Shown in pieces: positions 16,079-23,439 of a DNA stretch of 23,439 nt (within the stretch, counting starts at the first letter, position 1; the number at the start of each line of letters is the position of its first letter). Source of the DNA: Desulfobacteraceae bacterium UBA5616. Its GTDB lineage: Bacteria > Desulfobacterota > Desulfobacteria > Desulfobacterales > UBA5616. The notes under the pieces are model-generated. The model made no database searches. It saw nothing but the letters and a program-made list of their open reading frames with translations, and was not told the origin of the DNA. The position numbers were made by a program, and so were the translations under genes. The stretch covers positions 1 to 23,439 of the forward strand of contig DIKO01000112.1 in assembly GCA_002423615.1 (NCBI GenBank), written 5' to 3'.

Positions 16079-16115
16079 ACACCCCTTGGCGGGGGTGTGG
16101 GAAATGCTTCCACAC
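16079..16115. terminator. Two overlapping hairpins between the tandem TetR and MFS genes
   Basis: ACACCCC (16079-16085) can pair with GGGGTGT (16092-16098), while GTGTGG (16095-16100) can instead pair with CCACAC (16110-16115). The two stems share bases and are mutually exclusive. They sit between the TetR stop (16141) and the MFS start (16039) on the minus strand. There is no good T-tract, so a weak terminator or an attenuator is possible. Confidence 0.3.
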
Positions 16116-16140
16116 GTTTGCAGTGTACCGATGAGAGGGA

Positions 16141-17325
16141 TTATCTTTTGTCGGCGGGAACCCGCTCCGGCTGCAGGATTGCGCTGGTTAACAGCAGAAT
16201 CAGGTGATTCACCTCAACCATTTTATCATACCTATCTTGCTTTCCCGTCACAAACCACCGAATGGCCATATAATGGAACCCGCCGAAAAAGAATCTCTTG
16301 AAAATCTGCGTGTTGACGTTTTGCCGAAAGGATTTGTCTCTTTTACCGTCGTTGATGATATCGTCCATAACCCGGGTGTATTTTGAATAGATTTTAAAGG
16401 ACTCTGTTTCGTAAAATCGCGGGTTCAAGATGATGTTCAGCAGGAACACTTTGAGAAAATCGACGTCGCCCAGAAAGAGTTCGATGTAGCTTTTCAGATA
16501 GCGCTTCATTCTATCCAGGGGGGTGTTGGGGAATAACAGCAGGTCCATCATTTCCAGGTGCTTTTCAAACCGCTTTAACGGCAACGACAGGAGGAGATCC
16601 TCCTTATTTTTGAAATATTCATATATGGTTCCTTCGGCCACCCTGGCCATCCGGGCGATGTCCGATATTTTGGCACCGGCAAAGCCGCATTCGGAGAATA
16701 CTTTTTCAGCAGCGCTCAAAATACGATTCGCCTTGTTGTTTTCCTCAAAACCCTCCTTTTCAACCACCATGGGCAGAAGGAGTTCCATGATATCCTGCAA
16801 ATCTCGGCTTCCCCGGCCCTTTCCCCGGATCAGGGAGTCAAAAATTTCCGCGCCGATGATGCCGGAAACGATGTCTTTGAGCACCTGTATATCCACATCG
16901 TTTCGGAAAGTTCCCTCGGCGGTTCCCTGGATCAGCAGGTCTTCCAGTCTTTTCAGATAATCCTGACAGAGCCGATGGGCTGAACTTTCATAAAAGTTCA
17001 AATTTGAGTGGCATTCAAAAATCATGATGGCCGCGTAATCCGAATATTTTTCATTGTATTTAAGGCTGAACCAGATCATTTTGCTCAGTTTGGACACGGG
17101 ATCGATGATTCCTTCCAGTTGATCGTCCAGAAGTTCAATGGCCTTTTCGATTTTTTGATGCGCAATGGAGAAAAGAAGGTCTTCCTTTCCTTTAAAATAT
17201 TGATATACCAATGAATCTGCTATGTTTGCCTTTGATGCGATTTTGGCGATGGTGGTTTCCGACAGTCCGCTTCTGGAAATCAGTTCCTCGGCGGCTGAAA
17301 GGATTTTATCTCGGGTATCTTCCAT
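16141..17325 (-). CDS. Tandem TetR: two complete TetR/AcrR repressors in one polypeptide
   Basis: 394 residues, twice the usual TetR length. The first helix-turn-helix lies at about 6-52 (ILSAAEELISRSG, TTIAKIASKANIADSLVYQYF, KGKEDLL), followed by a helical ligand domain to about 190. A second full unit follows: ILSAAEKVFSECG, KISDIARMARVAEGTIYEYF, KNKEDLL (about 202-246), and its own helical domain to 394. The two DNA-binding units are clearly related but not identical, so this is an old duplication and fusion, not a recent repeat. One chain could act as an internal dimer. The ATG at 17325 has no good ribosome binding site. A TTGACA promoter and an inverted repeat lie upstream. It is divergent to the 4-hydroxybutyryl-CoA dehydratase homologue and upstream of the MFS gene, which are its likely targets. 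Confidence 0.93.
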   Translation of the reverse strand: MEDTRDKILSAAEELISRSGLSETTIAKIASKANIADSLVYQYFKGKEDLLFSIAHQKIEKAIELLDDQLEGIIDPVSKLSKMIWFSLKYNEKYSDYAAIMIFECHSNLNFYESSAHRLCQDYLKRLEDLLIQGTAEGTFRNDVDIQVLKDIVSGIIGAEIFDSLIRGKGRGSRDLQDIMELLLPMVVEKEGFEENNKANRILSAAEKVFSECGFAGAKISDIARMARVAEGTIYEYFKNKEDLLLSLPLKRFEKHLEMMDLLLFPNTPLDRMKRYLKSYIELFLGDVDFLKVFLLNIILNPRFYETESFKIYSKYTRVMDDIINDGKRDKSFRQNVNTQIFKRFFFGGFHYMAIRWFVTGKQDRYDKMVEVNHLILLLTSAILQPERVPADKR

Positions 17326-17387
17326 ATGCGTGACGGTTTTGTCGGGCTCGATAGGAAATGCGGGAAAAAATTAAAAAAGACTGGAAT

Positions 17388-17415
17388 TTGATTCATTTTT
17401 TCTAATTTGTATCAA
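17388..17415. promoter_or_regulatory. Candidate operator for the tandem TetR: TTGATTCA-N12-TGTATCAA
   Basis: The arms 17388-17395 and 17408-17415 match in seven of eight positions as an inverted repeat over 28 bp, a span that suits two TetR-type units side by side. It covers the expected transcription start of the tetR promoter in the divergent region shared with the dehydratase gene. Its role as operator is inferred from position and symmetry only. Confidence 0.4.
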
Positions 17416-17416
17416 T

Positions 17417-17445
17417 CTATTATAACAATTTAATTTTTGTGTCAA
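17417..17445 (-). promoter_or_regulatory. Sigma-70-like promoter of the tandem tetR gene
   Basis: The minus strand has a consensus -35 TTGACA (17445 down to 17440). TAATAG (17422-17417) follows at 17 bp, or a perfect TATAAT (17424-17419) at a short 15 bp. Transcription would begin near 17410, giving a leader of about 85 nt, and would overlap the proposed operator. No equally good promoter was seen for the plus-strand dehydratase gene. Confidence 0.5.
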
Positions 17446-17571
17446 CAACCTATGACGAAGGGCTGGAAAATATTGTCTGGCAATCTTTTCATCAAAGTGA
17501 TATAGGTATTAATCGGCAAGAGCCCAATATTAATCACCATTCCCAAGCTAATGAGCATAAGGAGAACCAGC

Positions 17572-19092
17572 ATGACCCTGATGAACGGAAAAGAATATAT
17601 CGATTCGCTCCGGAAACTTAACCTGGACGTATACTTTATGGGGGAAAAAATTCAAAACGTTGTGGACGAACCCATGTTCCTTCCCCATATTCATACCGCC
17701 GCCCTGACATACGAACTGGCCCATGATCCCCAATACGAGGACATCATGACGGCCACGTCCCATTTGACCGGGGAAAGAATCAACCGCTTCACCCATATTC
17801 ACCACAGCATCGACGATCTCGTGAAAAAAATGCGGATGATGCGGCTTTTAGGACAGAAGACCGGCACCTGTTTTCAGCGATGCGTGGGTTTTGACGCATT
17901 GAACGCGCTTTATATCAGCACATATGAAATGGATGAGAAGCTCGGGACCCATTACCACGACAATTTTAAAAAATTCCTGATGCACGTTCAAAAAAATGAC
18001 CTGATGTCCGCGGGCGCCATGACAGACCCCCGGGGGGACCGAAGCAAACGGCCTTCGGAACAGAAAAACCCCAATGTTTACCTCAGAATCGTCGAACGCA
18101 ATAATGAGGGCATCGTTGTCAACGGTTCAAAAGCCCACATCACGGGGGTTATCAATTCCCATGAAATCATCGCCATGCCCACCAGAGCACTGGGGGAACA
18201 GGACGCCGACTATGCCGTGGCATTTGCAACACCTGTCGACACCAAAGGCATCCGCTACATCTTTTCCCGGCAGACCAACGACAGCCGAAGGCTGGAAAGC
18301 CCGCTGGACGCCGGGAACCCGAAATACGCCATTGTGGGCGGCGAGGCCATCATCATTTTCGATCATGTCTTCATCCCCTGGGAACGGGTCTTCATGGCCG
18401 GCGAACATGAATTCGCCGGGAATCTCGTGGAAACCTTTGCCGGATTCCACAGGTCGAATTACGGAGGATGCAAGGTCGGCCTGGCCGATGTGGTCATCGG
18501 GGCTTCCCACTGGGTGGCCGACGCCCACGGAGTGGCCAAGGTGTCTCACATTGTGGACAAACTCACCGACATGATCGGCATGGCGGAAACCTGCTGGTCC
18601 TGCTCCCTGGCCTGTTCCTATGAAGGGTCCAAAACAACTTCGGGCGCTTACAATATCAACCCCATGCTGGCCAATGTCACCAAACTGAACATCACCCGCC
18701 TGGTTTACGAATGGATGCGGCTCGCCCAGGACATCGCCGGCGGTAAAATCATCACCCTGCCTTCTGAAAGCGACATCAACAATCCTGAAATCAGGGATGT
18801 CCTCATGGAATGTTTCACCGGAAAGGAGGGCGTCGACGTCAACGATATTTTCAAAATGCTCCGCCTGGTTGAAAATATGGCCGTGGGTGCGGGTCTTCCT
18901 GAAGCCATGCACGGGGCAGGTTCACCGGCGGCCCAGAAAATCATGATCGCCCGGAGAAGCGGAATCGACAAAAAGCGTGAGCTTGCCGAAACCATTGCGG
19001 GCATCAAGGAGGATGAAAATTTCGAAAAAATCGTCGGCATGACGGAAAAGAAGTACTGGGACGAATACAAAGAAAAGTGCAAAAGCTGCTGA
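17572..19092 (+). CDS. abfD: 4-hydroxybutyryl-CoA dehydratase / vinylacetyl-CoA isomerase homologue (AbfD-like, FAD and [4Fe-4S])
   Basis: 506 residues, co-linear with Clostridium aminobutyricum AbfD. The [4Fe-4S] ligands are all present: C100 and C104 in TGTCFQRCVG, H293 and C300 in GFHRSNYGGC. Other residues linked to catalysis in AbfD also match: T191 (KAHITG), E258 (GGEAII), Y297 and K301. AbfD removes water from 4-hydroxybutyryl-CoA by a radical route to give crotonyl-CoA and is inactivated by oxygen. The ATG at 17572 is chosen because AAGGAG lies seven bases upstream; an in-frame ATG at 17551 lacks this. No signal peptide; cytoplasmic. It is divergent from the tandem TetR and 21 bp before a small Cys-rich protein gene. 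Family identity is firm; the substrate could be a related 4-hydroxyacyl-CoA. Confidence 0.93.
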   Translation: MTLMNGKEYIDSLRKLNLDVYFMGEKIQNVVDEPMFLPHIHTAALTYELAHDPQYEDIMTATSHLTGERINRFTHIHHSIDDLVKKMRMMRLLGQKTGTCFQRCVGFDALNALYISTYEMDEKLGTHYHDNFKKFLMHVQKNDLMSAGAMTDPRGDRSKRPSEQKNPNVYLRIVERNNEGIVVNGSKAHITGVINSHEIIAMPTRALGEQDADYAVAFATPVDTKGIRYIFSRQTNDSRRLESPLDAGNPKYAIVGGEAIIIFDHVFIPWERVFMAGEHEFAGNLVETFAGFHRSNYGGCKVGLADVVIGASHWVADAHGVAKVSHIVDKLTDMIGMAETCWSCSLACSYEGSKTTSGAYNINPMLANVTKLNITRLVYEWMRLAQDIAGGKIITLPSESDINNPEIRDVLMECFTGKEGVDVNDIFKMLRLVENMAVGAGLPEAMHGAGSPAAQKIMIARRSGIDKKRELAETIAGIKEDENFEKIVGMTEKKYWDEYKEKCKSC

Positions 19093-19113
19093 CGACGTCT
19101 ATGGTCGTACCCA

Positions 19114-19431
19114 TTGAAGATTTATATTCTATACTGCGGCGGGTGCAATCCTGATATCGATCGCGCCCGCATGGCCAGGGAGCTTAAACGGCTGACGGAT
19201 TCTGAAGAGGGTTTACCCGTTGAATACGTTACGGAACAAAAGGACGCTGATGTGGTTCTGCTGCTAAACGGATGCCCGCATGCCTGCAGGGAAGAAGAGT
19301 GGGCCCGGAATTCCGGAAATACCCCGTTTATCTCGGTTCAAGGGGAAAGGTTCATGTTGAAGCCGGTTTTCGAAAAAGAACTGCCCCGGGTTGTTCTGAT
19401 GTATTTAAAAAAGGTGAAGGACAGCAGATGA
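19114..19431 (+). CDS. Small four-cysteine protein (CGGC-like), possible metal or Fe-S binding
   Basis: 105 residues from a TTG at 19114, 21 bp after the dehydratase stop; there is no ATG in frame and no clear ribosome binding site, so the start is uncertain. The chain begins with a strand ending YCGGC (C8, C11) and has a second pair in LLLNGCPHAC (C54, C58). This layout recalls the CGGC-domain group of putative metal-binding proteins. C8/C11 and C54/C58 could bind one metal or iron-sulfur cluster. Being apparently co-transcribed with an Fe-S/flavin dehydratase, it may help its maturation or electron supply; this is inference. A strong terminator follows at 19529. Confidence 0.72.
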   Translation: MKIYILYCGGCNPDIDRARMARELKRLTDSEEGLPVEYVTEQKDADVVLLLNGCPHACREEEWARNSGNTPFISVQGERFMLKPVFEKELPRVVLMYLKKVKDSR

Positions 19432-19528
19432 CGCGTTATGCGTAACGGATAATACGTTCCGGATTGCTTGAAGGTCCCCCGCGACCTGCCATGGGGAATG
19501 CGCTCGCGGAAGCGGCTCGGGAACCAAT

Positions 19529-19563
19529 GGGGGGACGGCTTAATCGCCGTCCCCCCTTTTTTT
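19529..19563 (+). terminator. Strong rho-independent terminator
   Basis: GGGGGGACGGC (19529-19539) pairs perfectly with GCCGTCCCCCC (19546-19556), an 11-bp stem with the loop TTAATC, followed by seven T (19557-19563). It ends the plus-strand dehydratase/four-Cys operon and separates it from the convergent RND gene. Confidence 0.93.
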
Positions 19564-19591
19564 GTGGAATATGTTTAAAATCTATCCATGT

Positions 19592-21949
19592 CTACACACG
19601 GGTCATGAATTTGGGTTTAAACATATGAACCAGGGCCGGCAACAGGAGAACGCCCACAAACATGTTCACCATCATGAGAATCCCCAGCAAAAATCCCATT
19701 TCCGCCTGAAACCGCAGGGGCGAGAACCACCAGAAGAAAACGCTGGAACTCATCATGACGGCCTGATAAAAAACAGCCCGCCCTGTTGAGGACACGCCGT
19801 CGATGATGCCCTTTTCCCAGGAAGCGCCCGATGCAATGAGTTCCTTGATCTGGCTGACGATGTAAAGACCGTAATCCACGCCCAGCCCGACGCCCAGGGA
19901 CACGACCGGCACCGTATTGATATTAAGGCCGATTTCCTTCCAGGCCATATAGGCAAAGGACATGAAGTTGGCCAGGATCAGGGAGAGGGTAAAAATAACC
20001 CCGGCGAACAGGGACCGGTAAACCACCGCGCAGCAGAGGAAGGTGAATCCGAGAATGCCTAAAACCAGAGCGTTGTTCGCCTTCTCGATCAGCTCGATGG
20101 CTGCCGCCAGAATGCCGCCGAGACCGCCGGCCGGAATAAAATCAACCACCTGGATAAGGGGAGCGCCTTCGTCCGCCGACGGCCCCATGATTTTGCTTCC
20201 GGGCAGCGCGGTCCATTCCTTGATGCTGGCGATAACGCCCTTCAAAGTTTCTCCCCGGTGGTCCCGCAGATACAGCATGACGTTGGCATCGGACATATTG
20301 GGCGTCATGTATTTGTCCATGTCCTCGGGGGCCGCACCCATCTGATAGATGGCGATGAGCATGAAGATTTCTTCCATGGTGACGGGAATGATGTCGAATT
20401 TGGGGTCGTTTCCATGAAGCAGGCGGTTAATGCTCCGGACAAAGTCCGCGGATGAAAAACCGAAAGCCACCTGGCCTTTTTGAATCAGGTATGCCTTTAA
20501 ATCATCCATGGCCCGCAGGGTTTCCGGCAGGGTGATGGCGCCCACGGCGGATTGGGGGTTTCCATGAACCTGAACGTACATCTTTTCCATCCCCAGGAAC
20601 CGGTTGTTGATGGCGTCGACGCTTTGGTTGTAGTCCGAATCCTGCCACAAAACAGGCGATCCGGGATTGGCATCCCCGATGGGCACCCGGCTGAATCCCC
20701 AGACACCCATACCCAGAATGGTAATGCTGGCTATCATCAGTATCCATTTGCCGTGGGTGGTGATGCTGAATCTGGCCATCCCGCCCATCATATTCGTCAA
20801 AAAGGTCCAGTGGGGGTTGTCCACATAACGGTCGGCATTCAGGTTGAACAGGGAAATGAATACCGGGAAAAACACGGCTACGGTGAAGATAACGCTCATC
20901 CCCCAGAAAAATCCCAGAATGGAGAGATGCTGAAGAATGGGAATGGGAATCAGGGCAACGATGAGAACACCGCAGGCGTCGGTGACCACGCCGATGACGC
21001 AGGGGTTGAACAAATGAACCCCGGTGACATGGGCGGCTTCCTGGGTATTGTTCAGTCGCTTCAGTTCAAAGCTGAACCGGTTCATCCACTGAACTCCGTG
21101 GCTCATGGCCCTGGAGGTCAGAAGGAAGGGAACAACGACGATGAGAGGGTCGAACTGGTATCCCAAAAACCCTGAAATGCCCAGGCCCCAGATGGCGCTG
21201 AGCAGGGCCCCGAGGAGGGGAAGCCACCATGCCGGCTGTCTTCCGCAGAAGAAAAACAGCAGGAGTACGAGGATGACGCAGCTTACACTGAACAGGATGG
21301 CCATCTGGGGAACATGGTTATACACCCATCCATACAGAATGGGTTCCCCGGCCAGGTAGATGGTATGTTTGGCATCCTGCTCCTTTTCCCTGATTTTCAT
21401 GAAGCCGTTGAACAATGCCGTATAGTCGATCCGCCCCTCGATGAAGGTCGCCTCAAGCCTTAAGGCCTTCAAATCCGTTGATATCCAGGCCCCGTAGTGC
21501 TCACTGGTAAACACCTTCGCCTTGAGGTCGAACATTTCTCCCTCATTGGTCGGGACATCCCTCATGAGGCGGGCCATGCTGAAACCGCCGGCAATTTCCG
21601 CGGTAACCATGACCCGGGGGCTGGCGATGGAGAAAATCTGATAGGGGTTGACCCCGGGAATCAGCTCCACGGCCTCCTGGATGCGAACCATTTTCTGAAG
21701 GGTCTCCTGGTTATAAATATCCCCGTCCTTGACCTCCACAACCAAGGTGGCGACGTTGGCGCCCCCGAAATAGTCCATGAATTTCTTGTGCATCTGGACG
21801 TAGGGGTGGTTGGCCGGAAATAATTCCATGAACTGGGTGAAAAACGCCATTTTGGTAATCCCGTACCCGAACACCGCGGTGATCCCCAGCATCAGAATCA
21901 GGGTCAGCGTGCGGAATCGCATGATTAGACCGATTATCCTTTTATCCAT
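19592..21949 (-). CDS. RND superfamily (MMPL/HpnN-like) transporter
   Basis: 785 residues with the two-fold RND layout: helix 1 (about 14-33), a large periplasmic loop (34-212), helices 2-6 (about 214-370), helix 7 (about 402-420), a second large loop to about 630, and helices 8-12 to the end. NTVPVVSLGVGLGVDYGLYIVSQ in the second half is the conserved helix-10 type signature of MMPL/HpnN and sterol-sensing-like RND proteins, and FDPLIVVVPFLLTSRAMSHGVQ is its counterpart in the first half. Such proteins export lipids or hydrophobic compounds using the proton gradient. The ATG at 21949 follows AGGAG ten bases upstream. The preceding gene, 81 bp away on the same strand, encodes a YCF48-like protein, a partner often found beside this RND subtype. 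The substrate is unknown. Confidence 0.92.
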   Translation of the reverse strand: MDKRIIGLIMRFRTLTLILMLGITAVFGYGITKMAFFTQFMELFPANHPYVQMHKKFMDYFGGANVATLVVEVKDGDIYNQETLQKMVRIQEAVELIPGVNPYQIFSIASPRVMVTAEIAGGFSMARLMRDVPTNEGEMFDLKAKVFTSEHYGAWISTDLKALRLEATFIEGRIDYTALFNGFMKIREKEQDAKHTIYLAGEPILYGWVYNHVPQMAILFSVSCVILVLLLFFFCGRQPAWWLPLLGALLSAIWGLGISGFLGYQFDPLIVVVPFLLTSRAMSHGVQWMNRFSFELKRLNNTQEAAHVTGVHLFNPCVIGVVTDACGVLIVALIPIPILQHLSILGFFWGMSVIFTVAVFFPVFISLFNLNADRYVDNPHWTFLTNMMGGMARFSITTHGKWILMIASITILGMGVWGFSRVPIGDANPGSPVLWQDSDYNQSVDAINNRFLGMEKMYVQVHGNPQSAVGAITLPETLRAMDDLKAYLIQKGQVAFGFSSADFVRSINRLLHGNDPKFDIIPVTMEEIFMLIAIYQMGAAPEDMDKYMTPNMSDANVMLYLRDHRGETLKGVIASIKEWTALPGSKIMGPSADEGAPLIQVVDFIPAGGLGGILAAAIELIEKANNALVLGILGFTFLCCAVVYRSLFAGVIFTLSLILANFMSFAYMAWKEIGLNINTVPVVSLGVGLGVDYGLYIVSQIKELIASGASWEKGIIDGVSSTGRAVFYQAVMMSSSVFFWWFSPLRFQAEMGFLLGILMMVNMFVGVLLLPALVHMFKPKFMTRV

Positions 21950-22030
21950 TTTATTCTTGCTCCTCTCTATGTCTAGAAACTTTGGTTCATTCCATTCAGG
22001 CTATCCGCCCAAAGACGCAGGGGGTATCGG

Positions 22031-23035
22031 CTACTCCCACGTTGCCCCGAAATCGGTCGTGGTAACGATTGTGCCGCCGACCGCAACGCCCTTGCCGTTT
22101 TCAAGAAGAGAGAGTCCGCAGAACCAGTTGTAATAGGATATCTTGCTCGACTCATCCCATGACATACCGCCGTCTTTCGTGGTTAACAAAGCCCCGTCAA
22201 GCCCGACGGCCAGGCCCTGTTTGCTGTTGAATAAACCGACTTTAAGCAGGGTTTTTTTGGCCCGCTGGTTATTTTCGGCGTGTTTCCATTCCTTTCCGCC
22301 GTCAACGGTATACACCGCATTCCCCTCGGTTCCAACGGCAACGCCGTTGTTTTCATCTATAAAATCCACGCCGAAATAGTTGCCGACCCCTTTCTGGGTT
22401 TGAAAAGTCCAGTTCTCGCCGCCGTCATCGGTGCGAATGATGAAATCGAATTCGCCGGCCACCCATCCCACTTTTTCGTTGATGAAGCAGATATCGTTAA
22501 TGGTGACGTCTTCGGTGAAAGGCAGCCGCTTCCAGTTGTTGCCGCCGTCTTCCGTGGTGATGACCATCCCCCGGGTTCCCACGGCCCAGCCTTTTTGTTC
22601 ATTCAAAAATTTTACCATCAGCAGATGCTGTTCTTCGGTCCCGCTGTTTTGCTGTTTCCAGGTTTCACCGCCGTCTTCGGTGTGGAGCATCGTTCCCAGC
22701 TCTCCGGAAATCCACCCCTTGGACGGGGTTACAAAACATACGGAAAAGAGGGATCTCAGCGTCGGGCTTTTCTGGAGTTTCCAATCCTTGCCGAAGTTAT
22801 CCGAGTAAACGATTTTCCCACCGTGCCCCACGGCCCAGACCCTTCCGGATTCCGTTAATTGCACACCGAGGAATTTATCGGTAAACCGGACGGCGTCCCC
22901 TTTTCCTTTTGTCGCGGCCATCGCGGTGGAGAACATCATACCGCTGAGGGCCAAAAGGCCGGCAACCATCAGGGATATTGCCGCAACAGCACCCGCACGC
23001 TTTTTTGAAACACTTTGTCTGAATAGTTGATTCAT
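22031..23035 (-). CDS. Exported YCF48/BNR-like beta-propeller protein
   Basis: 334 residues from the ATG at 23035, which follows AAGGAG six bases upstream; an ATG at 23053 lacks a good site. The N-terminus has a basic stretch and hydrophobic segment (about 20-36) ending AMA, a signal peptide. The mature part is a series of about six repeats of the form GWxVGxxGxxxxTxDGGxxW (for example WAVGHGGKIVYSDNFGKDW, WISGELGTMLHTEDGGETW, WAVGTRGMVITTEDGGNNW), the YCF48 (photosystem II assembly factor-like) propeller. In non-photosynthetic bacteria these are periplasmic proteins of unknown role, often next to RND transporters and DUF1302/DUF1329 proteins. Here it precedes the RND gene by 81 bp in one transcription unit. 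DUF1302 and DUF1329 genes are not in the window. Confidence 0.92.
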   Translation of the reverse strand: MNQLFRQSVSKKRAGAVAAISLMVAGLLALSGMMFSTAMAATKGKGDAVRFTDKFLGVQLTESGRVWAVGHGGKIVYSDNFGKDWKLQKSPTLRSLFSVCFVTPSKGWISGELGTMLHTEDGGETWKQQNSGTEEQHLLMVKFLNEQKGWAVGTRGMVITTEDGGNNWKRLPFTEDVTINDICFINEKVGWVAGEFDFIIRTDDGGENWTFQTQKGVGNYFGVDFIDENNGVAVGTEGNAVYTVDGGKEWKHAENNQRAKKTLLKVGLFNSKQGLAVGLDGALLTTKDGGMSWDESSKISYYNWFCGLSLLENGKGVAVGGTIVTTTDFGATWE

Positions 23036-23232
23036 TCGCCACTCCTTCTTCATCAGTTGATAAGATTAAACATCCTCATCCCAAAAAATTCCACACAGAC
23101 TTTCATATACGCTAAAGATTTATCCTGGATTCCGGTGAAAAAGACGCCGTTCCATTAATTCCGGAGATGGTTATGTGAAAGAAACCTGATACAACGAAAC
23201 GATTAATCGGAATTTCTTCTCCGGCGCGGAAG

Positions 23233-23260
23233 AGCAAAAACGGAGACTGTCGCTTTTGCT
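23233..23260. repeat. Hairpin with 10-bp stem in the YCF48/RND leader
   Basis: AGCAAAAACG (23233-23242) pairs with CGCTTTTGCT (23251-23260) except for one mismatch, with an eight-base loop. It lies downstream of the candidate promoter and so inside the leader RNA. Confidence 0.35.
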
Positions 23261-23392
23261 TTTGAACCCAACAACCTTATTGATTCAGGTAAAATCGCTA
23301 TATGTGCAATCAAGACGGGGAAAGTCATAAATTTTTTGATGTAAACAGCAACGCTGAAGCGTGTTTATTGAAAGAAACCCAATTCATTGAAC

Positions 23393-23421
23393 TGTCTATT
23401 ATTTATTTCCCCCTTTGTCAA
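23393..23421 (-). promoter_or_regulatory. Candidate promoter of the YCF48/RND operon
   Basis: The minus strand has a consensus -35 TTGACA (23421-23416) and, 17 bp on, the weak -10 TAGACA (23398-23393). It is about 360 bp from the YCF48 ATG, so a closer promoter cannot be excluded. Confidence 0.35.
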
Positions 23422-23439
23422 GTAAAGTTTTTTAAAATG

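Larger units (their letters stand above)
23036..23439. other. About 400-bp non-coding region upstream of the YCF48/RND operon
   Basis: No gene is supported here up to the window end. It is more AT-rich than the coding parts. It contains a TTGACA-type promoter candidate at 23393-23421 and a hairpin at 23233-23260, so the operon may have a leader of about 350 nt. Confidence 0.5.

Noticed and set aside
17478..17500. Possible sigma-54 promoter (TGGCAATCTTTTCATC) ahead of the dehydratase gene
   Set aside because: The GG is not followed by GC at the required spacing; only half the consensus is present.
18127..18912. 261-codon minus-strand frame
   Set aside because: Antisense to the AbfD-like gene, with His/Gly/Asp-rich composition typical of reverse-strand shadows.
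1..23439. CRISPR arrays, tRNA or rRNA genes, insertion sequences, prophage genes
   Set aside because: No regularly spaced direct repeats, no tRNA-like cloverleaf, no transposase or integrase motif and no terminal inverted repeats were found by reading.

Overview
The window looks like a chromosomal segment of an anaerobic Desulfobacterota-type bacterium (formerly Deltaproteobacteria, sulfate-reducer-like). This is inferred from the gene mix: a zinc-ribbon class III cyclase with ATPase and TPR regions, several acyl-CoA enzymes including an oxygen-sensitive 4-hydroxybutyryl-CoA dehydratase homologue, and an RND/YCF48 pair. No rRNA, tRNA, CRISPR array, insertion sequence or phage gene was seen. 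The taxonomic guess rests on no search.

Region 1 (1-7593, all on the minus strand) reads as one long tightly packed run. In transcription order it holds a frameshifted family III CoA-transferase, an intact family III CoA-transferase, an exported TlpA-like thioredoxin, a fusion of a cyclic-nucleotide-binding domain, one membrane helix and a rhodanese domain, a MauE/DoxX-like membrane protein with a CGCF motif, a small lipoprotein, and an adenylate/guanylate cyclase that runs off the left edge. Gaps are 58 bp or less and two junctions are 4-base ATGA overlaps or nearly so. The proposal is that the cyclase makes a nucleotide sensed inside the cell by the fusion protein, whose degenerate rhodanese domain (Cys replaced by Gly) lies outside next to a MauD/MauE-like thiol-disulfide pair. 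This is the most unusual assembly in the window.

Region 2 (7835-9996) holds a hotdog thioesterase-like protein followed by a short remnant, an exported protein of unknown function, and about 0.5 kb without a convincing gene. Region 3 (9997-17325) is an accessory metabolic block: an M20 amidohydrolase, a nitronate-monooxygenase-like flavoprotein lacking the usual His, an exported beta-lactamase/NylB-like serine hydrolase, an epoxide-hydrolase-type alpha/beta hydrolase, a damaged MFS transporter, and a regulator made of two complete TetR proteins in one chain.

Region 4 (17326-19563) contains the control region between the double TetR and a 4-hydroxybutyryl-CoA dehydratase homologue, followed by a small four-cysteine protein and a very strong rho-independent terminator. 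Region 5 (19592-23439, minus strand) encodes a YCF48-like beta-propeller protein and an RND/MMPL-type exporter, a pair often seen together in proteobacteria, plus about 400 bp of upstream non-coding DNA.
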